NCBI GenBank assembly: GCA_019426215.1
Contig: CM033408.1
Coordinates: 21,520,375 to 21,584,374 of the forward strand
Length of the DNA stretch: 64,000 nucleotides
Direction of reading: 5' to 3'
Origin: Buddleja alternifolia
Lineage: Eukaryota; Streptophyta; Magnoliopsida; Lamiales; Scrophulariaceae
Under the pieces are notes generated by a model. It saw nothing but the letters and a program-made list of their open reading frames with translations. It was not told where the DNA came from and searched no databases. A program made the position numbers and the translations under genes. Every line of letters begins with the position of its first letter. The first letter of the stretch is position 1. Shown in pieces: positions 11,285-21,409 of the stretch.

Positions 11285-13073
11285 GTGTATTCTATCTGTT
11301 GTGTTATCCCAATTGCATTTTTAAACACGTTAAGTTTCAAGACAATCAAGACATGATGTTATAAAATTTATGTATAGCGTCATTCAAATATGCTAATAAT
11401 CGCTTTGTTCAACCTCACCATGGTTGGTGATCCAAGGATAATTAAGAAACCATGTATCATTTCTTGTAAAAATCGTCGGAATCCAAAATTTTAAAAAATT
11501 GCATGACAAATATCGACAGATATATAGTTGGATGCATAATTAGTTATGGTACTTAATTAATATTATTATTATTATTGTATGAATTTTGGAATTGTTGGTC
11601 CAATTTCCGGTCTCATTTGTATGGATAATCTTAGTATTCCGTTTTTCAAATTCTTTTGAATTGTGTAAACAAAATAGTAATCGTACATTATTTGTAAATT
11701 CTTTTATCCTCGATTTATATGGAAGGGAGTGGAACCCCAAAAAATTCCCAACCACGGAACATGTCATTTTTTATTAAAAAAAATTAATATTTTACAAATT
11801 TGGCATTGAAAGTTTTTGCTAAAGAGTATGACAACAAGAAATGTAAAAGATAAATATCGAATGGAGATGGTAAAAAGTTTAAAAAATTAAAATGAGAAAC
11901 TGATCATAGTGGGGTGCAATAAATCCATAATACGTATAATGCTTCACACAACCTGCATTATAGCCTCACCTAAAACATTAAAATAATAATTCTGTTAAAC
12001 CTTAGAAAGAGTACTTGGATTATTAACATGTAGGTGCAATACATACGTGTTTAGTATATTTAAGAAACGATTATAAATTAATTAATGATAGAATTAGAGG
12101 TAGCTAAACTTCGTGAATACGTGACCTCAACCATTGTACCACACCAACAAAACAAAGACGAGTTCAGTCAATAATTTTATATTTAACACTAATTAATTTA
12201 TTAAATGAAAATATTGTCAAAGTGTTATTTTATTTATATAAAAAGCACCCTAACAACTTTTTTTTTTTTTTGGAACAGGCTAATAAGTTCAGTTTGTGCC
12301 TCAAAACTGGTAAGGCAAAGGTGATGTATTTTAAAAAGGGAAACTTGCATATCTGTACAGGAGAGGAACGCCATACTTTTTTACTGCCAAAGGACCCTCA
12401 CTGTTTGGGTGGGTCAAGGAGGGTGATACCTGATGGTTTCGGTGAGTTTAACTTATGAAAATATCCATAATATATCGTGTTAAAATATGTGTGGGGTTCA
12501 TCAATATATATATATTTTTTATTGTGTATTAACACTTTGTATAGTGTATAGTGGATAGGCTCTGGGAGTTGGATTCCTGGAGCCACCAAGTATCACCCGG
12601 TGAAGGAAGGAAAAGGAATTGGTTCCGTTTAAGTAAGAGATCTCATATTTGAATTTTTGTATATGTAGAAAAAAAATGTAGTGGACGTATAATCTTCAGA
12701 AACATATCTTCCAGTATGTCAAAAAAATAGTCTTTGATTTTTGAGTCTTGGAAAAAAGGAAAAAGGAAAAGAAAGATAGAGCCCACTATATGGGCAAACT
12801 GATTTAGAGCACATGATATCCCTATTATTATGCATAATCTTTAGCAAGTCTAATTGATCAACATTTCAATGCCATTGGCATATATACAAATATAATTAAT
12901 GATTTTTACCATAATAAATTGAATATCCAAAAGGTAACAACTTTAAAGCTTATATTATCAACTTAAAAAAAATCTATTATCATGTTTGTGAGTGGACGGG
13001 TGTATACTGATACTGATGTATTGTTACTGACGTATTGTTCGGTATAGAATTGACAAACTGAAAGAAAAGTTAT

Positions 13074-13090
13074 GGGGGGGGGGGGGGGGG
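13074..13090. repeat. Poly-G run of 17
   Basis: Seventeen consecutive G residues in otherwise AT-rich DNA. The exact length is prone to sequencing or assembly error. Confidence 0.8.
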
Positions 13091-13902
13091 ACACGTTCGC
13101 TACAAGAAAAGAAAATATAATATTGGTCATGGCTAAAAACAGTGACATGTAGTAAGTTTTCATAGTTGACAATGGCAATTTTATCTTATATTTCTATGAC
13201 ACAGAACGAGTTCAATGATTTGATGGTATAGTATTTATATTTTTTACACAATAATATGTATTATGTGTTGACCCTCACAATGTGCGTATATGAATAGACC
13301 AAGTATTTGTTATCCCATATGCGAATTAGAAACCATGATATATCACTTAATATATCCCAAATTAGCATTATGGTTTCGGTCCTTAGAGACAACCAAGTTT
13401 TATAAAAGAGAGCCTCACATGCTTATAGAATTGTCCATGTAGACCACATGCGTGCACGCCGCCCGCCAAGTCGGACCAACCTAGTACAGGTCATGCTTCG
13501 TTAGCACGAGTCTAGGTCGATCGGATTCGAGCCACCCATTTATACTTTTTTAGATAAAGTGTATAAAAGTATTCAATTTATTTTCTTTCATTAAAATGGA
13601 AAATATAGTATCATCAGATTGCAAGATGTGTGAAGATTTATGGATCTGGACGCGACACACGTCCCTGAGCGAACTTCCTTGATCATTGATCGCATTCGTA
13701 TAGTCAGTTTCCACGACTCTATGGACGCGGTCCATGTGAACCAATGGTTGTATACAATGACTATTGATCACATATTGGATCAATTGTGTTTTTTGAGACA
13801 GAACTTTCCAAGTCTATAGATAGAAGATGATTGTAATAATCATTAAACATCAGTGCAGACAATAGTCTTATGAACAAAGATTTATACATTGCCTCAACTT
13901 TT

Positions 13903-14312
13903 ACCTAGTATAACATTTGTCAATACCAAACAACACAACACTATATCAAATTTCTCCCACGAATACTTATATAATTTAGCCAAGAAGTCAAATTAATTTT
14001 AGTGGATAGTCCCATGGCTTAAAATTTTCCTATCCATGGATTAAAATTTTCAAACATTTCGGTAGAAGTCCTGGAAATGTTTCCATTTCGAGTTAGTGAA
14101 AACCTTGTATACCATTTGTCAATACTAAACAACACAACTCTATATCAAATATAATTTTTCCCACGAATACTTATATAATTTAGCAAAGAAAACTCAAATT
14201 AACTGGATAGTCCCATTCATGGATTAGAATTTTCCATCCATGGATTAAAATTTTCAAACATTTCCGTAGAAATTCTAGAAATATTTCCATTTCAAGTTAG
14301 TGGAAACTAAAT
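13903..14312 (+). repeat. Tandem duplication, unit about 199-210 bp, two copies
   Basis: Copy 1 starts ACCTAGTATAACATTTGTC at 13903 and copy 2 starts ACCTTGTATACCATTTGTC at 14102. Both continue through CCACGAATACTTATATAAT and ATGGATTAAAATTTTCAAAC. Copies differ by scattered substitutions and small indels. No ORF. The following 14313-14920 is AT-rich with nothing recognised. Confidence 0.85.
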
Positions 14313-14929
14313 AGAATCGAGTTTCGAAATTTTTCAGTTTCCATAGAAATATTTTTTTCCTTTATTTTCCCCAAAACATTTCAGTTTCCAGTTGAAGCTT
14401 TTACTCTTCTAAATATTTTAATGGAACTCTTATTTATAATTATTTACATATGAATTTTTTGTATCATATTATTATTACAAACTTAATTGTAATTGATAAT
14501 ATTACTATAAAATATAAATGTGTTGTAGTCTCCTTATTTGTGGTATTATATTTCTTATAGTTAATCCTAATTATTATCGCTTTCGTTAGTTGTAATGAAG
14601 ATCGAACTTCACATAATTACTTTGAACATTTATAAGAAATTATTTAAGATAGTTGACCCAAAATAAGCACCAAACTACAAAAGTAATCTATATTCATTTA
14701 ATTTTATAATTTTTTGACATGTTTTTTTAATTTTATAGATTTTCTATGTTGTTTCCAAAATATTTCTAAAATGATTCCAATTTTTATGAGTTCGAAATAC
14801 GTGCTACAAACGAAACTTTGATCTATAGATAGTCCTAATTCCCTACACTTGTCAGCATGGAGTGGGTTTATCTCATATTTCATTCTCATGTTTCAACGTT
14901 TAAAAAATTATTCAAAACATGGTCCGGAG

Positions 14930-14952
14930 CCGAACCTGCAAGCTAGGTTCGG
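14930..14952. other. Hairpin at the possible left end of the MULE
   Basis: CCGAACCT (14930-14937) pairs perfectly with AGGTTCGG (14945-14952) across a 7-base loop. It stands out as GC-rich in AT-rich surroundings. Confidence 0.7.
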
Positions 14953-15022
14953 ACTATGAAAAATAAAAGTTATATTAGTATTAGAGAAAAGAAAAGAAAA
15001 ATTGCAGACCCCACGTGCCGGC

Positions 15023-15058
15023 AGCCGGCGGGAAATCCCCACCGGCTCAAGTCCCGCC
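15023..15058. other. GC-rich alternative-hairpin segment
   Basis: AGCCGG (15023-15028) can pair with CCGGCT (15042-15047), and the overlapping GGCGGG (15027-15032) can pair with CCCGCC (15053-15058). The two stems are mutually exclusive. Confidence 0.55.
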
Positions 15059-15659
15059 AAAAAAAATAATTGAAAGAAAAATACAATATTATTCCTTATT
15101 TTGAGGGGGAAAAATAGGCAAAGAAACTGGAAAACAGTACTTCATGCTATTAGAGTAGTGCCACTATTTATTCCTAAATAAATATTGGACTTTGCCAAAA
15201 AAAAAAAGTAAAAATAAATAGTGCGATGGTTGTTTTATAATGGAAAAAGAAATCATTTTATATTTTTGTGTAAATCAAGATGGTGAGAAGTTTGGCCTCA
15301 AATCACGTCACATATGTGGAAAAAAAATGTAAAGTGACAATTTAGGAAAATAATTCAACATTCATAAAAAAAATGGCTACAAAATTTGACTGAAGTACTA
15401 ATTTGGTACGTTATTTAGTTCAAGAGTATTTTGTATTTAGCCCTGATTTTAATTTTGATTTAAATTAATTCTTAATTATAGTGCTCTGCTCATTGTTATA
15501 TCTTACAAATAGCGCTAGTGAAGCTGACTCTACATTTTTTTATAACTACATTACCAAATGAAGAAACACATTCCCGAGTAAATTCGTCGTGTATCCAGTT
15601 TTGTCTTATCAATACTTAAAAACTAATTCTATTTAATTTCATACTAGATTATGAAACTT

Positions 15660-16060
15660 AGGTGACAAAATATAAAGTATACTTTTAGGTCTAATTTTAA
15701 CTTTTAGGGATAATGTCAATGTTTAGTGTTTTATTTTATGGTTTGAAATTTGATGTTAGTTATTATGTAGAAATTTAAGTATAATTTCAGAGGTATAATT
15801 TTGAATTTATTGTTAGGGTTTAAATTTTCATATAAGTTGCAAATGAAATTTCAATTGTTTATGTTTACACATAATATGTATAATTTCGAATGAGTAGTTA
15901 TAATTTTTAGGTTTAATTTGTAATATATAAGTATAATTTGTATATATAAATTCTAATTTTGTAGGTATATAATTTCCAATTTTATGTATAATTTGTAGGT
16001 ATAATTTTATTTTTTGACTATAATTTTGAATTTCGAGTTTATTTATGGTTTGAATTTTGA
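15660..16060 (+). repeat. Left subterminal array rich in GGTATAATTT-like units
   Basis: Degenerate short repeats of the type TATAATTT / GGTATAATTT / GGTTTGAAATTT run up to the transposase start. The complementary orientation (AAATTATACC) dominates 23870-24960 on the other side of the element. Confidence 0.6.
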
Positions 16061-16073
16061 TATTATATAGAAA

Positions 16074-19000
16074 ATGTCAAGGGCGAACACAGTTGATGTT
16101 TTAGTATACACGGATGGTCAAATTATTGAAAATTCAAATTCAGTTAGATATAGCACTCATCCAAGCACTAACATGAGGATACGTCGTACGATTACATATG
16201 CTGAATTGTTGAAAAAGATATATGCGAGAACACGAACTGATCAGAATCATTTTTTATTAAAAGTAATTATAAAGTTTGAATTTGAAAAGAGAAATGTGAT
16301 GAGGGAGAGCACAATGGAAATCAAAGATGATGAGACTTTAGCATTTTTCTTGGATCCTAACATTGTTCAGGACACAATCAAGCTTTATATCAAGAAAGAA
16401 TTAATCCAACATCAGGGTCAATACAGCTCGTTGTTAACCAAAGTGATGTTGTTAACGCCACCTCAATTCATGTCGCATTTTACACAGCCCACAATTCTCG
16501 ATTTGAATACACAGTCTCAATCCCAATTCATGTCGTATTTTACTCAGCCCACAGTAGCGGATTTAAATACATAGACGCAATCAAATGTGTTGGAAACTCG
16601 TGACTATCACGATTTTTTTTCAAGTGGTTTAGGGAGTTCTACAATTCACAACGTGGATCAAGGTAGTTTATTCTAATATTTACATTGTGTAGTTTATTTT
16701 TAAATTTCATATTTGTGTAGATAATTTTTCGTTTCTTTGCATAATTGTAAATAAGTTAACCTTTTGTGATTTGCATTTTTAGGTGCTTCTACAACGGGTC
16801 ATTTGTTTGGGTGTTTTCAAACTGTACAAAATTCCCCTATGGATTTTGTAATTCCTGACATGCAAGCAGGTAATTATGAATCTTCTAATAAGTTTCTTCA
16901 ATTGTTGTTTTCCTTTTACTCGTGACTTGTTATTCTCATCATATTTATTTTTAATTGTAGGTCCGTCTACACAAAATCCCCCTTTGGAAAATCCTCGTTT
17001 GAGGAATTTTGTAATTCCTGACGTGGGAGCAGGTAATTATAAATCTTCTAATAAGTTTCATAATTGTTGTATTCCTTTGATTCATGACTTGTTATTTTAT
17101 TTTTACACACTGTCATCATATTTATCTTTAATTGTAGGTCCATCTAGACAAAGCCGTCATGACTTTGAGCATCCCAATTTTGGGTCTAGTGATTTGCAGA
17201 TGTTGAGAATGATGATATTGGGAGTGACGATGACAATGTTCATACTGACTATTCGATTCATAGTCTTTCAGACCCCGAGTTAGAAGAACACTTGAACAAT
17301 GCAATGATGGATGAGGATGAAGATGCTGAGACTAATGTACTGATGAATGAAAATGTCCCTCCCACAAGTCATGAAGAAAGACTTCATGAAGTGCTCCCAT
17401 TCTATTCCACCACATACCTAGAAGTAGAAGGAGATTCACTACATCAAGAAAGTTCAGGAGCCAGAGAATAATTTATGATCATACGAAAGGTAATCTTTGT
17501 TTGGGCCAAGTTTTTGACAACAAACTCAGCTTACAAGCAGCGGTGAAAGACTGCCACATACAACATGCACGTCGCGAGTTTAAGGTGACAATTAGTAATC
17601 TGAAAGTGCATGCTGTAGAATGCAAAAATGGATGCCGTTTTAAACTGCGGGGAAGTTTGTTGAAGAGTACTAATTTTTTAAAAATTACAAAGTATGAGGG
17701 GCACACGAATGTTTCTTCGAAGATTGTTCGAAGAATCACTTTAACTTGGACATAAACATGATCGCAAATGAAATTCTACCAGAAGTTAGGAAGGATCCTT
17801 CATATAAGGTCGGTCTAATTAGGCTAATGGTGTCGAAAAAATGGAAATTCGATATTTCATATGGGAAGGCTTGGTACAGTTTGCGACGTGCAAATGAGAT
17901 TATATACGGAACGTGTGAGGATTCTGTTACAAAGTTGCCTAAATTTTTTGGGAGCAATCCAAAAGTGAAATCCGGGGACGGTTGTTGAATGGCAGCACAA
18001 AAGACCGATCAAAATCTAAAAATACTGAAATATATGTTTTGGGCATTCAAGCCATGTATGGATGGATTCCGACATTGTCGAAGAGTCATATGTGTTGACA
18101 GGACTCATTTGTATGCATGACACAAGGCCAAGTTGTTACGCGGATCAACTCTGGATGGAAATCAGAATATTTTACCTCTAGCATTCGCTATCGTTGATAA
18201 TGAGTCAAACGAGTGTTGGTTATGGTTTCTGCAATTGGTCTGCAAACATTTTTTGATGTCTGATGAAGGTGTTTGTCTTATTTCCAATCATCATAAGGGC
18301 TTATTAAATGCTACTCGATTTATGCCCGCATTTCCCCTACCCCTGGGAGCTCATTAATATTGCCTGCGACATGTGAGTTCAAACTTTAATGCTCAATTGA
18401 AAAGTAAAGCTATGAAGGAATTCTGTTATGCGGCGGATATGACACATAACGTCTGAAAGTTTGACCAAGTAATGGAACTTATTGGTAATAAAGATCTGGT
18501 TGCGTTGAATTATTTGAAAGTTATCCCATAAGAAAAGTGGACACAGGCATATGATGGAGGGATGCGCAAAGGCATTATGACGATGAAAATGGGAGAAATC
18601 TTAAACAATGTGTTGAAAGGTACTCGACATCTTCCACCCGCATCAATTGTGGAGTGCACATTTCATCGTACTGGCGAATATCTTGCTGATCGAGTGCGAA
18701 TCGCTTTGGCAATGAGAGCAAACCTATCACGATATATGCACTTAAAATGTTCAATGAGTGGACCAAAAAATCTCAATCGCACAAGGCAAAAGTTTATTTT
18801 TGGTTGCATTACACGGGCGCCGTTAGAACGCCCCGACAGATCGGGTCCAATAATCGTCATTACGCCGTCGACATCAAAGCTAAATATTGCTCTTGTGGAA
18901 AGTAGAGTCTTCATCGAATTCTGTGCTCACATGCAATGAAATTATGTACAGAATTAGGGCTTAGATCGACCTCGAATGTTGAAAAATATTACGTGAGCTT

Positions 19001-19178
19001 CGAATATTTGAAAACATATCAAGGGAGGTTCTATCCATTGTTTGAATCACATTATTGGGATACTCCCAATTTTGAGTTAATCCATGAATCTAATCTAAGG
19101 AAGACGCCTATTGTAGGCCAACGGCGGAGCACTCGGATTCCCAACGAGATGGACTGGCCCGACTTAGACTCAGAATAG
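16074..19178 (+). pseudogene. MuDR-type MULE transposase, broken
   Basis: Would cut and move the MULE by DDE chemistry. 16074-16574 encodes an acidic/PB1-like N-terminal region of the MULE type. 17290-17470 is an acidic linker. 17500-17980 is the MuDR DNA-binding region (KLSLQAAVKDCHI, CKNGCRFKLRG). 18060-18420 is the MULE transposase core: VICVDRTHLYA holds the first catalytic Asp, followed by LAFAIVDNESNECWLWFLQL, then ISNHHKG, where family members usually have Asp in place of that Asn. A SWIM zinc finger (CSC...CSH) lies at about 18890-18935 and the tail ends at a TAG at 19178. Stops after YA (about 18118-18120) and after GAH (18357), plus frame changes, make it a pseudogene. The loss of the core Asp is an independent defect. 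Confidence 0.88.
16844..17155 (+). repeat. Tandem duplication of an exon-plus-intron unit in the transposase gene
   Basis: The segment TTTTGTAATTCCTGAC, a GCAGGTAATTAT donor and an intron ending TTAATTGTAGGTCC occurs twice with 163-bp spacing (16844 and 17007). Each copy has its own GT donor and AG acceptor, so the encoded motif (FVIPD..AGPS) would be repeated in the protein after splicing. Confidence 0.8.
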
Positions 19179-19216
19179 ATTCAGATTTTTGTTAAGACTC
19201 ATTTATTTTTATTAAT

Positions 19217-19583
19217 TTTCTGGATCGTATTTGCCCTTTTGTTGTACTTTTTTTGGCTACGACCTGAACATAAGAATTGTAGGTGATGTTATGAGCTTTG
19301 TGAAACCATAATATTTGGCTCATTTTGATGCCCGAGTGAAAAAATATGGCCACACAAATATACCTCGCTGTTTTGTGTAAAAAAACAGTTTTTACCCCCA
19401 TTTTCTGGCTCGTATTTGGCCTTTTTCTGTGCATTTTTTGGTTACAACTTGAACATAAAACTTGTATGTGATGTTATGAGCTTTGTAAAAATATAAGATT
19501 TGGCTCATTTCGTTTCCTGGGTGAAGAAATATGGCCACGCAAAACAGCCCCTCTGGAGGCAAATAAAAAACATTTTTTTGTTC
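19217..19583 (+). repeat. Tandem duplication, unit about 184 bp
   Basis: Copy 1 begins TTTCTGGATCGTATTTG near 19217 and copy 2 begins TTTCTGGCTCGTATTTG at 19401. Both include GATGTTATGAGCTTTGT and AATATGGCCAC. The opening phrase TTTCTGGCTC recurs near 19586, 19736 and 20390, so it seeded more of this non-coding MULE interior. Confidence 0.8.
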
Positions 19584-19814
19584 ATTTTCTGGCTCAGAAT
19601 AAAAAATTAATTATTCAATTTACTCAACAATAAAACACCATTCATTCAAATTACGATACAACCAAAAACTATTTATTCAGTTCAGCCCCACTTGAGCTGT
19701 TTCTAAACAATATTTACGTAGTTTTTGTTTTGATTTTCTGGCTCGGAATAACATCACATTTATTCAAATTACTGAACAATAAAAAACTATTCATTCAAAT
19801 GATAAGCCGAACTA

Positions 19815-19945
19815 AAAACTATTTATTCAAATTACATAACAGTTAACAAGTATTTATTCAAATTACATAACAATTAAAAACTATTTATTCAAATTACATA
19901 ACAATTAAAAACTATTTATTCAAATTACTCAACAATAAAAAATTC
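19815..19945 (+). repeat. Short tandem repeat, unit 31 bp
   Basis: The phrase TTTATTCAAATTACATAACA with ATTAAAAACTA repeats three to four times head to tail, with degenerate copies extending left to about 19610. No coding potential. Confidence 0.8.
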
Positions 19946-19953
19946 CATTCACT

Positions 19954-20109
19954 TTACTCATCTTTATCTGACATGTAATAGTCCGATTTGTATGAAGGAT
20001 GAGTCAAAACATTTACGATTTCACGACATGTGAGTCTTTGACCTCGTGCGAATGCAAGTTCTTCAGCAAGTTCAAGCATGTGATATCTACAACAACGTAA
20101 AATCATCAT
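19954..20109 (-). CDS. Small hypothetical ORF inside the MULE (51 aa)
   Basis: Reads MMILRCCRYHMLELAEELAF at its start and ends YYMSDKDE before a TAA. It is an open frame in mixed-composition DNA between AT-rich repeats, which makes it look once-coding. I do not recognise the family. It lies on the same strand as, and 14 bp from, the next small frame (20124-20363), so the two may be exons or broken parts of one gene. Confidence 0.4.
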   Translation of the reverse strand: MMILRCCRYHMLELAEELAFARGQRLTCREIVNVLTHPSYKSDYYMSDKDE

Positions 20110-20123
20110 GTTGTTTTCTATTC

Positions 20124-20363
20124 TTATTCAGGAAAGAGCCCTCCTACAATTTTCTTCACCATTTCTCGGCGTCGTGGAATTCGCACACCAAGTTTTCGAA
20201 GATCATTAACAAACTCCTCAGATTCAAGCACTCGATGAGACCATTTCCTTCTAAGTCCACAATAATACTCAATAGGGTCCTCATTTCGAACTACTTCGTA
20301 GTCATCGTTTCTTTCTACTAATAACTATGTTTGTTGATGTCTGGAGTTATGATCATCTTCCAT
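20124..20363 (-). pseudogene. Small hypothetical ORF inside the MULE, with one in-frame stop
   Basis: Starts MEDDHNSRHQQ, hits a TAG, then stays open through YEVVRNEDPIEYYCGLRRKW and FVNDLRKLGVRIPRRREMV to a TAA at 20124. It is charged, with a basic C-terminal half. Function unknown. It lies between the transposase and PMD genes and was probably an accessory MULE gene. Confidence 0.45.
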
Positions 20364-20504
20364 TTTCAAAGCCCCTCTCAAAATATATATTTCTGGCTCG
20401 TATTTGTGGTGGTGAGTAGTGATAATTTTTGTATTAATAAAGACCTTCAACATTTATGAATAACATTAAAAAAAAAAAATTATCTCCTAGTCTTGGATTT
20501 GTTC

Positions 20505-20757
20505 TTCACGCGAACTACTGTAGTCCGATTGTGACAACTCAAGTTTTTTTGTTTTAATTTTCTAGTCACGGGTTTCGCTTTCACGTGAACTACTGTAGTC
20601 GGATTGGGATGACTCAACTTTTTTTTTTTAATTTTCTGGTCACGGGTTTCGCTTTCACATGAACTATTGTAGTTGGATTGTGACGACTCAACTTTTTTTT
20701 TCAATTTTCTGATCACGGGTTTCGCTTTCACGTGAACTATGCAGGAGTCGAATTGTG
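20505..20757 (-). repeat. Tandem repeat, unit about 74 bp, about 3.5 copies
   Basis: GAACTA(C/T)TGTAGT phrases fall at 20512, 20587 and 20661, with a fourth related start at 20734. Units include CACGGGTTTCGCTTTCA and a poly-T tract. On minus the frame 20480-20731 is open and gives a repeated KAKPV.RKLK...SNYNSS-like peptide, but copy-to-copy frame drift (73-75 bp) argues against selection for a protein. Confidence 0.8.
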
Positions 20758-20806
20758 ACTATATATACGAAGGAAGTGAACCCCAATCTTAATAACATTA
20801 TTAAAA

Positions 20807-21264
20807 ATGGAGCCGTTTAGAGCCCCAAAATTGTATTACACTCCTGGTGATATTTTTCGTGCCATGGGATGTAGTTGACAGTTGGATGACGATTACTATT
20901 ACTCATTGAATCCAAATCATAGATATTCCGAAGTATATTTGCAAACGATGGAAGATGAATGGAGATTTCGGGTCCAAGACAAGATGGGTTTGTCACATAT
21001 TGTCGTGAATGTCAAATTTGTTGCCCCCGACGAAGAGCCATACTCATGCCTCGTGTAACGCCACAAGAGAAAACTATAGCACTCAATAGGATACGTGAGG
21101 AGAATAATAGGATGGTTATGTGTATGCAACGTCTAAATTACCAAGAAATTTCTCTAGAATACGCCTTATGCGGTTATGTACAAGAAGCAAGAGCCCGATG
21201 GGAGCTTAGTGTAGGTTTTGAGTATCGATTGGATACTGAAATGTCTGATGAGGAGAATAACTAG
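20807..21264 (+). pseudogene. Unrecognised MULE-internal ORF, broken
   Basis: Begins MEPFRAPKLYYTPGDIFRAM, meets a TGA at 20876-20878, and continues in frame as LDDDYYYSLNPNHRYSEVYL to about 21057. A second frame (20959-21264) is open with a basic, Cys-containing segment (CRECQICCPRRRA) and an acidic end (MSDEENN). I do not recognise a family. It sits between the transposase and the convergent PMD gene. Confidence 0.4.
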
Positions 21265-21409
21265 ATTCATGTCAATTAGTTTCATATTAATTCAATGTCC
21301 TTATTAATTTCATAATTTTTTCAGCAATAAATAAAACATTATGTCAATACATATATATAATTATCATGTGACCGATATATAAATACACAACAACCAACGT
21401 CTAAATAAA

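Larger units (their letters stand above)
10351..13902. other. Intergenic, AT-rich, no gene recognised
   Basis: No ORF shows family resemblance. It contains an AT microsatellite near 10365-10390, a SINE-like copy near 11085-11284, a T tract at about 12259-12271, and a weak inverted repeat (GGGTGATAC near 12419 against its complement near 12585) that may be a small decayed MITE. A 17-base G run ends at 13090. Confidence 0.6.

Noticed and set aside
12415..12610. Inverted repeat GGGTGATACCTGATGG with its near-complement
   Set aside because: Too short and degenerate to call a transposon; no target duplication.
19610..20760. CRISPR-like spaced repeats
   Set aside because: Units are contiguous tandem repeats without unique spacers, in a plant genome.
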